A stretch of DNA of 64,000 nt from an uncultured Draconibacterium sp. GTDB taxonomy: Bacteria; Bacteroidota; Bacteroidia; Bacteroidales; Prolixibacteraceae. The stretch's first letter is position 1. Each line of letters begins with the position of its first letter. Positions 24,463 to 32,859 of the stretch are shown here, piece after piece. Location of the stretch: NCBI RefSeq assembly GCF_963677575.1, contig NZ_OY782038.1, forward strand, positions 1,860,001-1,924,000. The letters run 5' to 3'. The position numbers were made by a program, and so were the translations under genes. The notes under the pieces were generated by a model. It was not told the origin of the DNA. It searched no databases and was given only the letters and a program-made list of their open reading frames with translations.

Positions 24463-27009
24463 TTACAACTCAATATTTAGAAACAAAGCAGGAGTAAACG
24501 AAATCGCATCGGAATAAACTCCAACAAGGCTAACTTCGTCGATGGTGCTAATCCTGATATTCGAGTATTTGATGTTCTCGGTGTTGAAAATATTTAGTAC
24601 TGAAATTCCGGCTTCGGCTTTGACTTTTCCGGGCCTGAATTTATAAACCAAAGCCGCATCCAACCTGCTGTACGCCTTATCGAAATTCAGGTCGTTCTCA
24701 ACGTCAAAATCATAGCGTTCGAACCCGGAACCATAAACGTAATTCGCCGACAGGTAAAAGGATTTATAATTAAAAACACCTGCAAATTTCAACTCGTGTT
24801 TTTGCTGATGTGGCACAGGTTGCCAGTTACTTATTCGAAAATATGGAAACTGTTCTTCGGTATTACTCAAAGTGTACGAAATCCAGGCCATATTCCGTTT
24901 GTACTCCTTTTTAATAAAAAGATCGAGGCCTTTACTTCGCGCCTTTCCATGGTAAAATCTCTGACTAACAAGCAAATTCCCATTTACGTAACGACTCAAT
25001 CCATCGGTGGTTTTATAGAAAGCCTCAGCGCTGGCCATAAATCCGTTTTGTTGATAGGATAATCCAGCCACAAAATGTTCGGCACTTAAAACCGGAATTT
25101 GCTCATCGTCGGAATTTGACAAAAATTCAGTGTAATTATTTGTGCTGTCGAGTACCGTTGTTTTCGATAAGAACTGGTTATACAGCCCCCACGAAGCATT
25201 TATTTTCATGTCATCAAATACAAAAAACGATGCTGCAACTCGCGGCTCAACATACCACTTACCGGGTTTTGTGTTATAAATCAATCGTACTCCCGTTTTC
25301 AATTCCAGCTGCTCTCCAAGCGGATATTCATCCTGTAAATAAGAATAAATGCGTGGCGACTGGTTGTTTATGTCAACCTGTTGATCGCCTTCGGAAAAAC
25401 GCGATAATTCAACCTTGTTATTAATCACTCCGGCACCCAAAAGCAAACGATGTCCCTCCCGAAAATTCAATGTATGTTCCGCATTAAAACTCAGTTCGTC
25501 AACATTGTTCTCGGAATCCAGCTCATTTAAAATTCTGACAATTCCGGTTTGCTGACTCTCAGATTGACTTTTTTGAAACAACCGGCGTTCCAAAGCAGAA
25601 TAAGCAAAAGTCAGGTTCGTTGCATCTCCGTTATTCCAGGGATAATTTAACTGTGTTGATCCGCCCAGCTGATTGTTCTTTTCCTGCTCTTCACGCGTCC
25701 ATAAAAACCTCGTTAAACGAACATCTGTATCGTAGCTAAAATCGTCTCCCCCACCATATAAACTAAGCGAAAACCGACTTCCGTCATCACCTTTAAACGT
25801 GTATTTCAGATTGGCATCGCGAAAAACAAAGTCGGGTTTTACATCAGTAAGGCGTCTGGTTGAAAATCCGGCTCCGGGAGAATTTCCTAGTCCCGAGCCC
25901 GGAGTTGGAATTTCTTCGTTTGTAACGATACTTATTCGGGTTGGATCGTACAACTGATGGTAAGTTTGGCGGTAAGCAGCCAGCAACGATGATTTTTTTG
26001 AAAGCGTCAGTTGCACCATCGAATTTACCGTAATCGAATTAATGCTGAAGGTAAATGTTGGTTTTAGCAAAGTTCCGTCTTTGCCCTGAATGTCCACGAT
26101 TCCTCCAACACGATCGCCATAACGGGCTTCGTAACCACCTTTCATCACTTCAATATTTTTTACCACCAAAGGATTGACAACGGCAATGTTATCGTTAAAA
26201 TTTTTCAATCCGAAAACCGTAAATCCATCAAACTGAATTTTACTGTGGCTTTCGTAAGCGCCCCAAATAAGCAAGTCGTTCGATTGCTCTCCCGATGCCA
26301 TAATTCCGGGCATCAAACGCAAAAGGTTAAACACCGAATTATCGCCATACCCGGGCAGAATTGGCGCAATCTGGTGGTTAATTTTCATTCGTCCGGCATT
26401 GTAGCCAATAAGCGTTGATTTTTCGATGGGATTGCTGTAAATCTGCACCTCTTCAATACGTTCGATTTGAGGAAAAAGCAAAAAATTACAATTGAGACTT
26501 TGAGTCACAACCGTATCGTAGACAAAATAGCCCAAGTGCGAAATCTGCAGATTGTAAGAAGTATCAGCCGAGGCGATAAAATTGAAATGTCCCTGAATAT
26601 CGGATTGTACCGGACGGCGATTAATGAGAATGTATGAATAAGGAAGCGGCTCAAAAGTGTTGGCTTCCAGCACTTGCCCGGAAATTTGCGTTAACTCCGG
26701 TTTATGTTCCCGTTTTGGAATTATAAGTAAAACATTGCCCGAACGTTCTATTTCTAAAGGAAAATCTTTGATGAGAAAACGCAGCGCTTCTTCATCGCTG
26801 CTGAAAGTTTTGTTGTTGGCACTAACAAAAAAGCCGGAAAGTAAATCGCTGTCGTAGGCAAACTGCAAGCCATACTTTTCCTTTAAATCGATTAAAACCT
26901 GATTTAACGGGGTTTTGCGTGTGTTGATTTCTATTTTTTCCTGGTTTTGTGCGGCCAACTGCATAACGGTTAACAGCATCAATAAAACCACGACGGTTAA
27001 CTTGTTCAT
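24463..27009 (-). CDS. TonB-dependent receptor with STN domain (FecA-like)
   Basis: 848 residues with a signal peptide. Domains in order: STN signalling domain (about 24-95), carboxypeptidase regulatory-like beta sandwich (ISGQVLEANTFEPLPYSYILINRRP, about 110-190), plug (about 210-330, including GNSVFNLLRLMPGI and the MKGGYEARYGDRVGG lip) and a 22-strand barrel. The STN domain and neighbouring FecR and sigma genes mark it as a transducing receptor that senses its own substrate. There is no SusD partner, so it is not a glycan SusCD pair; the ligand is unknown. Confidence 0.9.
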   Translation of the reverse strand: MNKLTVVVLLMLLTVMQLAAQNQEKIEINTRKTPLNQVLIDLKEKYGLQFAYDSDLLSGFFVSANNKTFSSDEEALRFLIKDFPLEIERSGNVLLIIPKREHKPELTQISGQVLEANTFEPLPYSYILINRRPVQSDIQGHFNFIASADTSYNLQISHLGYFVYDTVVTQSLNCNFLLFPQIERIEEVQIYSNPIEKSTLIGYNAGRMKINHQIAPILPGYGDNSVFNLLRLMPGIMASGEQSNDLLIWGAYESHSKIQFDGFTVFGLKNFNDNIAVVNPLVVKNIEVMKGGYEARYGDRVGGIVDIQGKDGTLLKPTFTFSINSITVNSMVQLTLSKKSSLLAAYRQTYHQLYDPTRISIVTNEEIPTPGSGLGNSPGAGFSTRRLTDVKPDFVFRDANLKYTFKGDDGSRFSLSLYGGGDDFSYDTDVRLTRFLWTREEQEKNNQLGGSTQLNYPWNNGDATNLTFAYSALERRLFQKSQSESQQTGIVRILNELDSENNVDELSFNAEHTLNFREGHRLLLGAGVINNKVELSRFSEGDQQVDINNQSPRIYSYLQDEYPLGEQLELKTGVRLIYNTKPGKWYVEPRVAASFFVFDDMKINASWGLYNQFLSKTTVLDSTNNYTEFLSNSDDEQIPVLSAEHFVAGLSYQQNGFMASAEAFYKTTDGLSRYVNGNLLVSQRFYHGKARSKGLDLFIKKEYKRNMAWISYTLSNTEEQFPYFRISNWQPVPHQQKHELKFAGVFNYKSFYLSANYVYGSGFERYDFDVENDLNFDKAYSRLDAALVYKFRPGKVKAEAGISVLNIFNTENIKYSNIRISTIDEVSLVGVYSDAISFTPALFLNIEL

Positions 27010-27869
27010 TAACTTTCGTCTGTCACGATGTAAACATTATTCGCTTGTTTTTCAAACTTAAGATTCATTGGTTTGCAAACAAAATCCAACACATTTTCAA
27101 CGCTATGTTGTTTCGAAAAATTACTTCCAAAGTTACGATTATTTAATTGCGGATCGAGTTTTATGGTAACGGCATATTGGCGCTCAATTTCGTCGATTAC
27201 TTCTTTTAACGGACGCCCGGTGAAATAGAAATAATTTTGTTTCCAACTTATCGCCTTTTCGGGTTCATACATTTTGGTAACAACCAGTTTCCCTTCCTCC
27301 AGTTCAACGTGGTTTTGGGGCAGCAACATCACTTTTTCGTCGTTGGGCGATGTTACCTGCACCTTACCTGTCAGACAGGTTACGCGATAATTTTCCTCGC
27401 GGGCATAAATATTAAACGAAGTTCCAAGAACCTGCGTAATTCCATTGTCAGACTCAACAGTGAAAGTTGATCCTTTTTCAACATTAAAAAAGCCCTCACC
27501 TTCAAATTCTAATTTACGTTGCCATTTCCATTTTAAGGGATAATAAACCAGTTTTGATGCCGCATTTAAATCAACGCTCGACCCGTCGGGTAATTCAGCT
27601 ACGAGATGTTCACCGGGCATACATTCTATGCTTTTCTGATAGAATGATATGACTCCCCCAAATCCTAACAGCAATATAATTAATGCAGCTGCAGCCCACT
27701 GAATCCAATCGTTTCGGAAAGAAATCACTTTAGCTGGTTTTTCGGCCATTTTGTTTTGCAGCTCATTCCAAACATCAGCCTCCGATTTCTCCCAGTTTAT
27801 CTTTCCTTTTCCGAAAAGATCTTTTTCGAAATCGTTTAACGGATCGCTATGTCTATTTTTATCATTCAT
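27009..27869 (-). CDS. FecR-family anti-sigma factor
   Basis: 286 residues. A cytoplasmic N-terminus (1-70) is followed by one membrane helix (WAAAALIILLLGFGGVISFY), the FecR domain (GEHLVAELPDGSSVDLNAASKLVYY to GKVQV) and a DUF4974 domain at the C-terminus (FTGRPLKEVIDEIERQYAVTIKLDP). It would bind the STN domain of the receptor in the periplasm and release the sigma factor. Its ends overlap both neighbours, a coupled operon. Confidence 0.92.
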   Translation of the reverse strand: MNDKNRHSDPLNDFEKDLFGKGKINWEKSEADVWNELQNKMAEKPAKVISFRNDWIQWAAAALIILLLGFGGVISFYQKSIECMPGEHLVAELPDGSSVDLNAASKLVYYPLKWKWQRKLEFEGEGFFNVEKGSTFTVESDNGITQVLGTSFNIYAREENYRVTCLTGKVQVTSPNDEKVMLLPQNHVELEEGKLVVTKMYEPEKAISWKQNYFYFTGRPLKEVIDEIERQYAVTIKLDPQLNNRNFGSNFSKQHSVENVLDFVCKPMNLKFEKQANNVYIVTDES

Positions 27870-28353
27870 TTGTTTTTAAACTAGTTCGTAAAAAGTGAAG
27901 CGCAAGTTTCATTCTCTTTTCGACGGCTTTTACACTTACACCAACCATTTCGGCAATTTCGTTGTAGGTTAGTTGATCAACGCGGCTCATCAGGAAAACG
28001 GTTCGCTGCTTTTCGGGCATTCGTTGCAGCGCCTGACTGTAGTTTTCCTTCAATTGCTCGAAAACCAGGTCTTCCTCCGGCGTGCGCGATTTTTCCTCCG
28101 GTTCATAATGGTTAAAAAATTCAAAAGAACGTTTTTCTTTTCGGTAGTACGACACAAACAGGTTATTGGCAATTTTAAAAAGTAGGCCTTTCACCCTGGC
28201 GTCGTCAATTTTATGTTGTTTCTCCCAAACCTTCAGAAATGTTTCCTGCGCAATATCAGTAGCCAGTTCGGTGTCTCCCGAACGACAGAACATATAGTTA
28301 CGAACCTGGTTAAAATGTTCATCAAAAAGCTTTTTAAAATCTTCTTTTGTCAA
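27862..28353 (-). CDS. ECF RNA polymerase sigma factor (sigma-70 family)
   Basis: 163 residues, standard ECF size. Region 2 is about 5-75 (DIAQETFLKVWEKQHKID), region 4 about 110-160 (ALQRMPEKQRTVFLMSRVDQLTYNEIAEMVGVSVKAVEKRM). It should direct polymerase to the receptor operon when released by FecR. The start is at 28353; a promoter cannot be fixed. It follows a lipoprotein gene with an intervening hairpin. Confidence 0.93.
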   Translation of the reverse strand: MTKEDFKKLFDEHFNQVRNYMFCRSGDTELATDIAQETFLKVWEKQHKIDDARVKGLLFKIANNLFVSYYRKEKRSFEFFNHYEPEEKSRTPEEDLVFEQLKENYSQALQRMPEKQRTVFLMSRVDQLTYNEIAEMVGVSVKAVEKRMKLALHFLRTSLKTNE

Positions 28354-28407
28354 AACGCAGCAACAATGATTAGAAAGTTAAAGTTACACCTATTTGCGGG
28401 ATTGAGA

Positions 28408-28442
28408 AATACCGGGAGACCATGAAAATACATCCCGGTATT
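28408..28442 (-). terminator. Hairpin between lipoprotein and sigma genes
   Basis: AATACCGGGA (28408-28417) pairs with TCCCGGTATT (28433-28442), a perfect 10-bp stem. It follows the lipoprotein stop on the minus strand, probably a terminator or attenuator, although the T-run is weak. Confidence 0.5.
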
Positions 28443-28459
28443 ATCCTCCCCACTACTCA

Positions 28460-29473
28460 CTATCCGTTGCCGTTATGGTTATTATTTCCATTCTGGTGAT
28501 TTCCGTTTTCACCATTGTATTGATGTTGATTTTGATACATATTCTGTTTTGCCAGGCCATTATAATTTTTTACCGAAAGATCTATAACCTCGTCTCCTGC
28601 ATCGGTTGACAGCATTGCATAATGGTCGCATTCCTCGCCACTTTCGTTATACCCGTAATCAAGTACCGAAACCAAATCACCTCCAACACGAACTTCAACC
28701 ACACCTTCAACCATGTACCTGCACATTGCCAGTCGTTTTAACGGAGTAGTAATTGTTTTGCTGTACGTTTCTTCAGTTCCATCGGGCCAAACAATTGTTC
28801 CGGTAACTTCGCCGGTAATGATAACTACATCATCACTCTGAATTTCGGGAGTTTCAAGTCCTGCCAGCCATTGCCAAACGCGTTCGGCACTTCGTGTAAC
28901 GGTGGTTCCATTGGGATACACAAAGGTCATTTCTGACTCGAATTTGCGGAATGTGCTATCCAATTTGTCAACAACGACTTCCGATGTACCGGAAATCAGC
29001 ATCGAATCAACCGTAAAATCGTTAAAGCTTACAAATCGCGAATAATCCTGGCTATTTCTTGGAGCCGAAATTACCATTACAATTTCTCCACTCAACACTT
29101 TTCCATTATTCAGCACTGTACTATCGCCATAATTCAGCGTAATCGTTAGCGGATAACCTGTACTGTCACTTTCTTCAATAGTTACATCCGGACACTGATT
29201 TTCGAAATAACGCAGGTTGCTGTTCCATCCAAAAAATTTGCCCATTTGCCACCAACGTGTAAGAATCGGTTCGGCATTGGCAAAAAATTCCACTTCGTAA
29301 TTACATTCGGTAACGGCAGCTTCGGCCTGTACTTCGGCAACGGCAATTTCGGCCGATTTTAAGGTCTGTTCGTCACTCATCCCTGGAATATCAATACTTT
29401 CATCGATATTTGTATTACACGAGAACATAAACATTGCTAATGCAACAACTGAAAATCCAATAATTTTTTTCAT
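28460..29473 (-). CDS. Hypothetical lipoprotein with N/H/Q/G-rich tail
   Basis: 337 residues. Lipoprotein signal ends FMFSC with Cys19. The mature part is acidic beta-rich (repeated TFVYPNGTTVTRSAERVWQWL-like and IVWPDGTEETYSKT segments, suggesting two related halves) and finishes in a low-complexity tail dense in Asn, His, Gln and Gly (last 25 residues). No known family recognised. It is upstream of and parallel to the sigma/FecR/receptor genes, which hints at a possible accessory in the same surface system, but a hairpin separates them. The His/Asn tail may bind metal or be surface-exposed (guess). Confidence 0.7.
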   Translation of the reverse strand: MKKIIGFSVVALAMFMFSCNTNIDESIDIPGMSDEQTLKSAEIAVAEVQAEAAVTECNYEVEFFANAEPILTRWWQMGKFFGWNSNLRYFENQCPDVTIEESDSTGYPLTITLNYGDSTVLNNGKVLSGEIVMVISAPRNSQDYSRFVSFNDFTVDSMLISGTSEVVVDKLDSTFRKFESEMTFVYPNGTTVTRSAERVWQWLAGLETPEIQSDDVVIITGEVTGTIVWPDGTEETYSKTITTPLKRLAMCRYMVEGVVEVRVGGDLVSVLDYGYNESGEECDHYAMLSTDAGDEVIDLSVKNYNGLAKQNMYQNQHQYNGENGNHQNGNNNHNGNG

Positions 29474-29634
29474 GACACTATATTTAAATGATTATTTCTA
29501 ACTCTAATCCGCATAAGAATCTCCGCACCCTACTCTTTTGCGCGTTTTTTTTGAATTATTTTTGACCATTAGCTCAAACTTCTGACAAACAATATTTTGT
29601 GTTAGCTATTTTTTTATTGGCTTTGCAAAATTCC

Positions 29635-29666
29635 TTTGTTGAAAGCATTCAAAATGTTTACTTTTG
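29635..29666 (+). promoter_or_regulatory. Predicted promoter of phosphatase-fold gene
   Basis: TTTG (29635-29638) and TACTTTTG (29659-29666), 20 bases apart, match the Bacteroidota sigma consensus well. The ATG at 29689 is 23 bases beyond. Confidence 0.55.
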
Positions 29667-29688
29667 GCTGCTCAAATCAGTTTAGAAT

Positions 29689-31338
29689 ATGAAGGCAGGT
29701 GTAGTTCTAGTTTTAGGTTTTATTCTTTTATTTCTTGGTGGCCACACACAAGCACAAAACAATCAACCGCTAAATAGCGATAAACCCAAAGTAGTAATTG
29801 GTATTGTTGTTGAAAACATGCGCCCCGATTACATTCAGCGTTATTGGGACAAGTTTCAGCCCAACGGATTTAAGAAAATTTATACGCAGGGAGCCGTTTG
29901 CCAGAATGTAAAACTTACCCTGCACGAACAAAACTATGCCAGCGGAACAGCAACATTGTTTACCGGAGTGCACCCGTCTATTCACGGAATTGTTTCGAAT
30001 ACATGGTACGACCGCCTGAAGAAAAAGGAAATCGACAGTACAGAAGATGACTACTATTTTACGGTTGGTGCCGATACTAAAGCCGGTGCTGCATCGCCAC
30101 AAAATCTGCTATCGACAACACTTACCGATAATTTGAAAATTTTAAGCGGAGGAAAAGCAAAAATTTTTAGTGCTGCTTTAAACCGCGAATCGGCAATTTT
30201 TGCTGCCGGTCACGCTGCCGACGGAGCTTACTGGTTCGACACCGAATCGGGACGAATGATCTCAAGTTCGTTTTATGTAAGTACTTTCCCCGACTGGGTA
30301 CGCATTTTTAACAGCGAGAATTACGCCGATATTTATAGTCACCGCACCTGGACAACACTACTGCCCGAAACCGAATACACCGAAAGCCTGCGGGACGATT
30401 ACCTGCTGGAACGTGGTTACTTTGGTGAATTTAATACCTTTCCGCATTCTATTAACAAATACATTGCCCGCACCAACGATTTCAGGCCGTTTAAAACAAC
30501 GCCATCGGCCAATATGATGATCAAGGATTTTACCTTGCGTTTATTGGAAAACGAAGAAATTGGTACCGATAACGTAACCGATTTTGTTACGGCTGTATTT
30601 TCAAGCATGGACTACGAAAATGGTTCATTTGGGCCGGCTTCGCTCGAAATGGAAGATACTTACCTTTATCTCGACCAGTACATTGGCGAATTGATTGATG
30701 CCGCCGAAGAGAAATTCGGGAAAGACAATGTTTTGTTTTTCCTTACGGCCAACACATCAGCTTCGTACCCGGTTGAATACTTAAAAGAGGAATTTCATTT
30801 GACAGTAGATTATTTTAATGTTGAGAGTGCTATAGCCCTGCTAACTTCATACCTGAATATAACTTACGGCGAAGAGAAATGGATCGAACATTATTCCGAT
30901 CTTCAGCTGTATCTCGATCACGATATCATCAGTAAAAGCGATGATGTTACATTGAATGAGCTGCGTGAGGTTTCATCAAATTTCATTAACCAGTTTACCG
31001 GCGTTCAGGTATCGATGCCCGCTTTCCAGTTAGAACAGGGAAGCTCGGCAAACGGATTGTTTGAGCCGTTGTACAATACTTACCACAAAAACCGCTCGGG
31101 CGATTTTATCTACACCCTAAAAGAAGGCTGGCAACCCGGTTATAAATATAAACGCGCCAACTACACAGATCAATCACGAATTCCGATTGTTATTTGGGGA
31201 AATGGCATAAAGGCACAAACCATTAGTACAACGCATAACGCTGTTGACCTGGTGCCAACACTGGCCGAATTGATCTCAGTGCCGCGACCCGATAAATGTC
31301 AGGGAAAAATTATTAAAGAAATTGTTGAAAGAAAATGA
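29689..31338 (+). CDS. Alkaline-phosphatase-superfamily protein, probable pseudoenzyme
   Basis: 549 residues with a signal peptide ending near HTQAQ. It aligns by eye with PafA-type phosphatases: VVIGIVVENMRPDYIQRYWDKF start, SGTATLFTG with the threonine nucleophile region (about 86-92), and a C-terminal STTHNAVDLVPTLAELI. However, the first metal-binding Asp is Glu42, the TADHG motif reads TANTS (Asn355, Thr356) and the GHxFGP His position is not His (NGSFGP). So at least three expected metal ligands are missing and it may lack phosphatase activity. Predicted periplasmic; role unknown. Confidence 0.8.
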   Translation: MKAGVVLVLGFILLFLGGHTQAQNNQPLNSDKPKVVIGIVVENMRPDYIQRYWDKFQPNGFKKIYTQGAVCQNVKLTLHEQNYASGTATLFTGVHPSIHGIVSNTWYDRLKKKEIDSTEDDYYFTVGADTKAGAASPQNLLSTTLTDNLKILSGGKAKIFSAALNRESAIFAAGHAADGAYWFDTESGRMISSSFYVSTFPDWVRIFNSENYADIYSHRTWTTLLPETEYTESLRDDYLLERGYFGEFNTFPHSINKYIARTNDFRPFKTTPSANMMIKDFTLRLLENEEIGTDNVTDFVTAVFSSMDYENGSFGPASLEMEDTYLYLDQYIGELIDAAEEKFGKDNVLFFLTANTSASYPVEYLKEEFHLTVDYFNVESAIALLTSYLNITYGEEKWIEHYSDLQLYLDHDIISKSDDVTLNELREVSSNFINQFTGVQVSMPAFQLEQGSSANGLFEPLYNTYHKNRSGDFIYTLKEGWQPGYKYKRANYTDQSRIPIVIWGNGIKAQTISTTHNAVDLVPTLAELISVPRPDKCQGKIIKEIVERK

Positions 31339-31363
31339 AAATAACTGTTGGCGATATAAAACG

Positions 31364-31530
31364 CTAGTGTTAAGACAAGTCTGAAATGTCGGTTAAGTTG
31401 CAGTTATTTTTTGAATTTTTCGAAATCAGAAAAAGTAAGCATAGCCGCAGCTACGCGAGTCTTTTTATGATGAGTAAAAACGAAAATGAACAAAACTTGG
31501 GGCGATAGAGCAGGCTTGACTTGACACTAG
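31364..31530. repeat. Short inverted-repeat element (about 167 bp)
   Basis: CTAGTGTTAAGACAAG at 31364-31379 and its near-inverse CTTGACTTGACACTAG at 31515-31530 (14 of 16 bases match) bound a noncoding block. On the minus strand the right end supplies the TAG stop of the gene at 31527-31928. No ORF inside. A candidate MITE with one copy in the window. Confidence 0.5.
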
Positions 31531-31928
31531 AATAGTTTTAATCCCTTTCGATCGTTCTTCTTTTCTGTTTTTAGCTCTGCATGTACCTGATCGTTCTTTT
31601 TCTGTCGGTTTTTGCTGCTCAACAGCGGCTGAAGACTAACTACCAAAGTTGTGTCAGAAACTGCTTCAACATGGTGCGAAACCGATTTAAATCCACCGTT
31701 TGTTATGGATAAATCAATATCGCCTTCATCGAGAATTAGCTTATAAAATCCATTCTGGTTGGTAATTGTTCCGATTCCCGAATTCTTTTCAAAAATACTT
31801 ACGTTTTCCATTGCTTTCCCGTTGGATCCATTATTAACATAACCTGTAATAGTTACTACTTGGGCCCAACTCATGCCGGGAATAATTAATAATAGCAAAG
31901 CGAAATGGGTGATTAATACTGTTTTCAT
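31527..31928 (-). CDS. Carboxypeptidase-regulatory-like domain protein (small, secreted)
   Basis: 133 residues: a signal peptide ending near MSWAQ, then one beta-sandwich of the CarboxypepD_reg-like type (VVTITGYVNNGSNGKAMENVSIFEKNSGIGTITNQNGFYKLIL), then a Lys/Asp-rich tail. This domain usually sits at the N-terminus of TonB receptors; here it stands alone, so it may be the leftover of a larger receptor or a small surface protein. The stop codon lies in the end of a repeat element, so the original C-terminus may have been different. Confidence 0.7.
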   Translation of the reverse strand: MKTVLITHFALLLLIIPGMSWAQVVTITGYVNNGSNGKAMENVSIFEKNSGIGTITNQNGFYKLILDEGDIDLSITNGGFKSVSHHVEAVSDTTLVVSLQPLLSSKNRQKKNDQVHAELKTEKKNDRKGLKLF

Positions 31929-32189
31929 TTTAATGAACTTGTTAAATTGTTATATGGCTCTATAAAATTAGACAAAAAAGAGTACAAAAAGGTTGCTTCA
32001 TCCTTTAATTTTCTTTAAATAAATTGTTAACGAATATCAAATTTCAGCAGTAAAAAATAATCCTTATTTAGACTATATTGCATTCTGCTCCCCTCAAAAC
32101 CTTTTCTATAACACTTTTATACATGACAAAAATTAGGCTCTCCGATCTATTTAAAATCAGATTTAATTACAATATCTGTTTTCTGCTGA

Positions 32190-32204
32190 ATAACATCATG
32201 TTAT
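32190..32204. promoter_or_regulatory. 15-bp palindrome upstream of hydrogenase 1
   Basis: ATAACAT-C-ATGTTAT is perfect around a single central base. It lies 37 bases before the -7-like TACATTTG at 32241, so at about -60 to -45. A position and size typical for an activator of the Crp/Fnr type. The 444-base spacer 31929-32372 otherwise contains no gene; a second inverted repeat TAAAGAA/TTCTTTA lies at 32261-32278. Confidence 0.45.
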
Positions 32205-32240
32205 GAAACAAATACACTGTTTTTTTATGTGATTACTACT

Positions 32241-32248
32241 TACATTTG
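32241..32248 (+). promoter_or_regulatory. -7-like box upstream of hydrogenase 1
   Basis: TACATTTG matches TAnnTTTG exactly, about 125 bases before the first hydrogenase gene. No clear -33 TTG. A long 5' leader would result. Confidence 0.4.
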
Positions 32249-32372
32249 TTTATATTAAAATAAAGAATTATTTCTTTATTCAGTATAACAACTAGCAACC
32301 GATCTTGCCTTAAGTGGCGCTCTATTTAACAATAACAACTAAAAGCCAATTTAAAAAACTAAAACTTGCCTC

Positions 32373-32849
32373 ATGGATCCAATCCAAACGTTAGTTAAAG
32401 ACCTGGCGGAGAAACACGGTCGAAGCCGGGAGAGTGTTTTACCCATTTTACAAGGAGTAGTTGAACAGGAAAAATTTCTTTCGGAACGTTCGATGATCGA
32501 GATCGCCCGGGAGATCGATATTCCGGCTGCCGATGTTTACGGAACTGCCACTTTTTATTCATTCCTTGAAACCAAACCTACCGGAAAGTTCATTATTCGT
32601 GTATGCAAAACCATTACCTGTGCCATGAAGGGCAAAAACCAGATTTTGTTTGCCATACAAGACATGCTAAAGATTAGTTTAGGGGAAACCACCCCCGACA
32701 AACAATTCACGCTACTGGAGACCAACTGCCTGGGCTGGTGTCATAAGGCACCGGCAATGCTGATAAACGATGAAGTTTATACCGAGCTCACTCCTGAAAA
32801 AGTGCGGGAGATTTTATCGGGTTATATGAAGGTAAATGTAAATCACTAA
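32373..32849 (+). CDS. hydC: NADH-linked [FeFe] hydrogenase subunit HydC (NuoE-like), cluster 1
   Basis: 158 residues. A NuoE-family thioredoxin-like [2Fe-2S] protein; ligands are Cys in CKTITC and in NCLGWCHKAP. It precedes NuoF-like and hydrogenase genes with gaps of 10 and 21 bases, the classical HydC-HydB-HydA order. It passes electrons between the NADH-oxidising flavoprotein and the hydrogenase subunit in the cytoplasm. The gene name is by analogy with trimeric NADH-hydrogenases. Confidence 0.88.
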   Translation: MDPIQTLVKDLAEKHGRSRESVLPILQGVVEQEKFLSERSMIEIAREIDIPAADVYGTATFYSFLETKPTGKFIIRVCKTITCAMKGKNQILFAIQDMLKISLGETTPDKQFTLLETNCLGWCHKAPAMLINDEVYTELTPEKVREILSGYMKVNVNH

Positions 32850-32859
32850 AGCGGCAATT

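Noticed and set aside
24463..27009. SusC of a glycan-uptake locus
   Set aside because: There is no SusD-like gene, and the STN domain with FecR and ECF sigma indicates a FecA-type transducing receptor.
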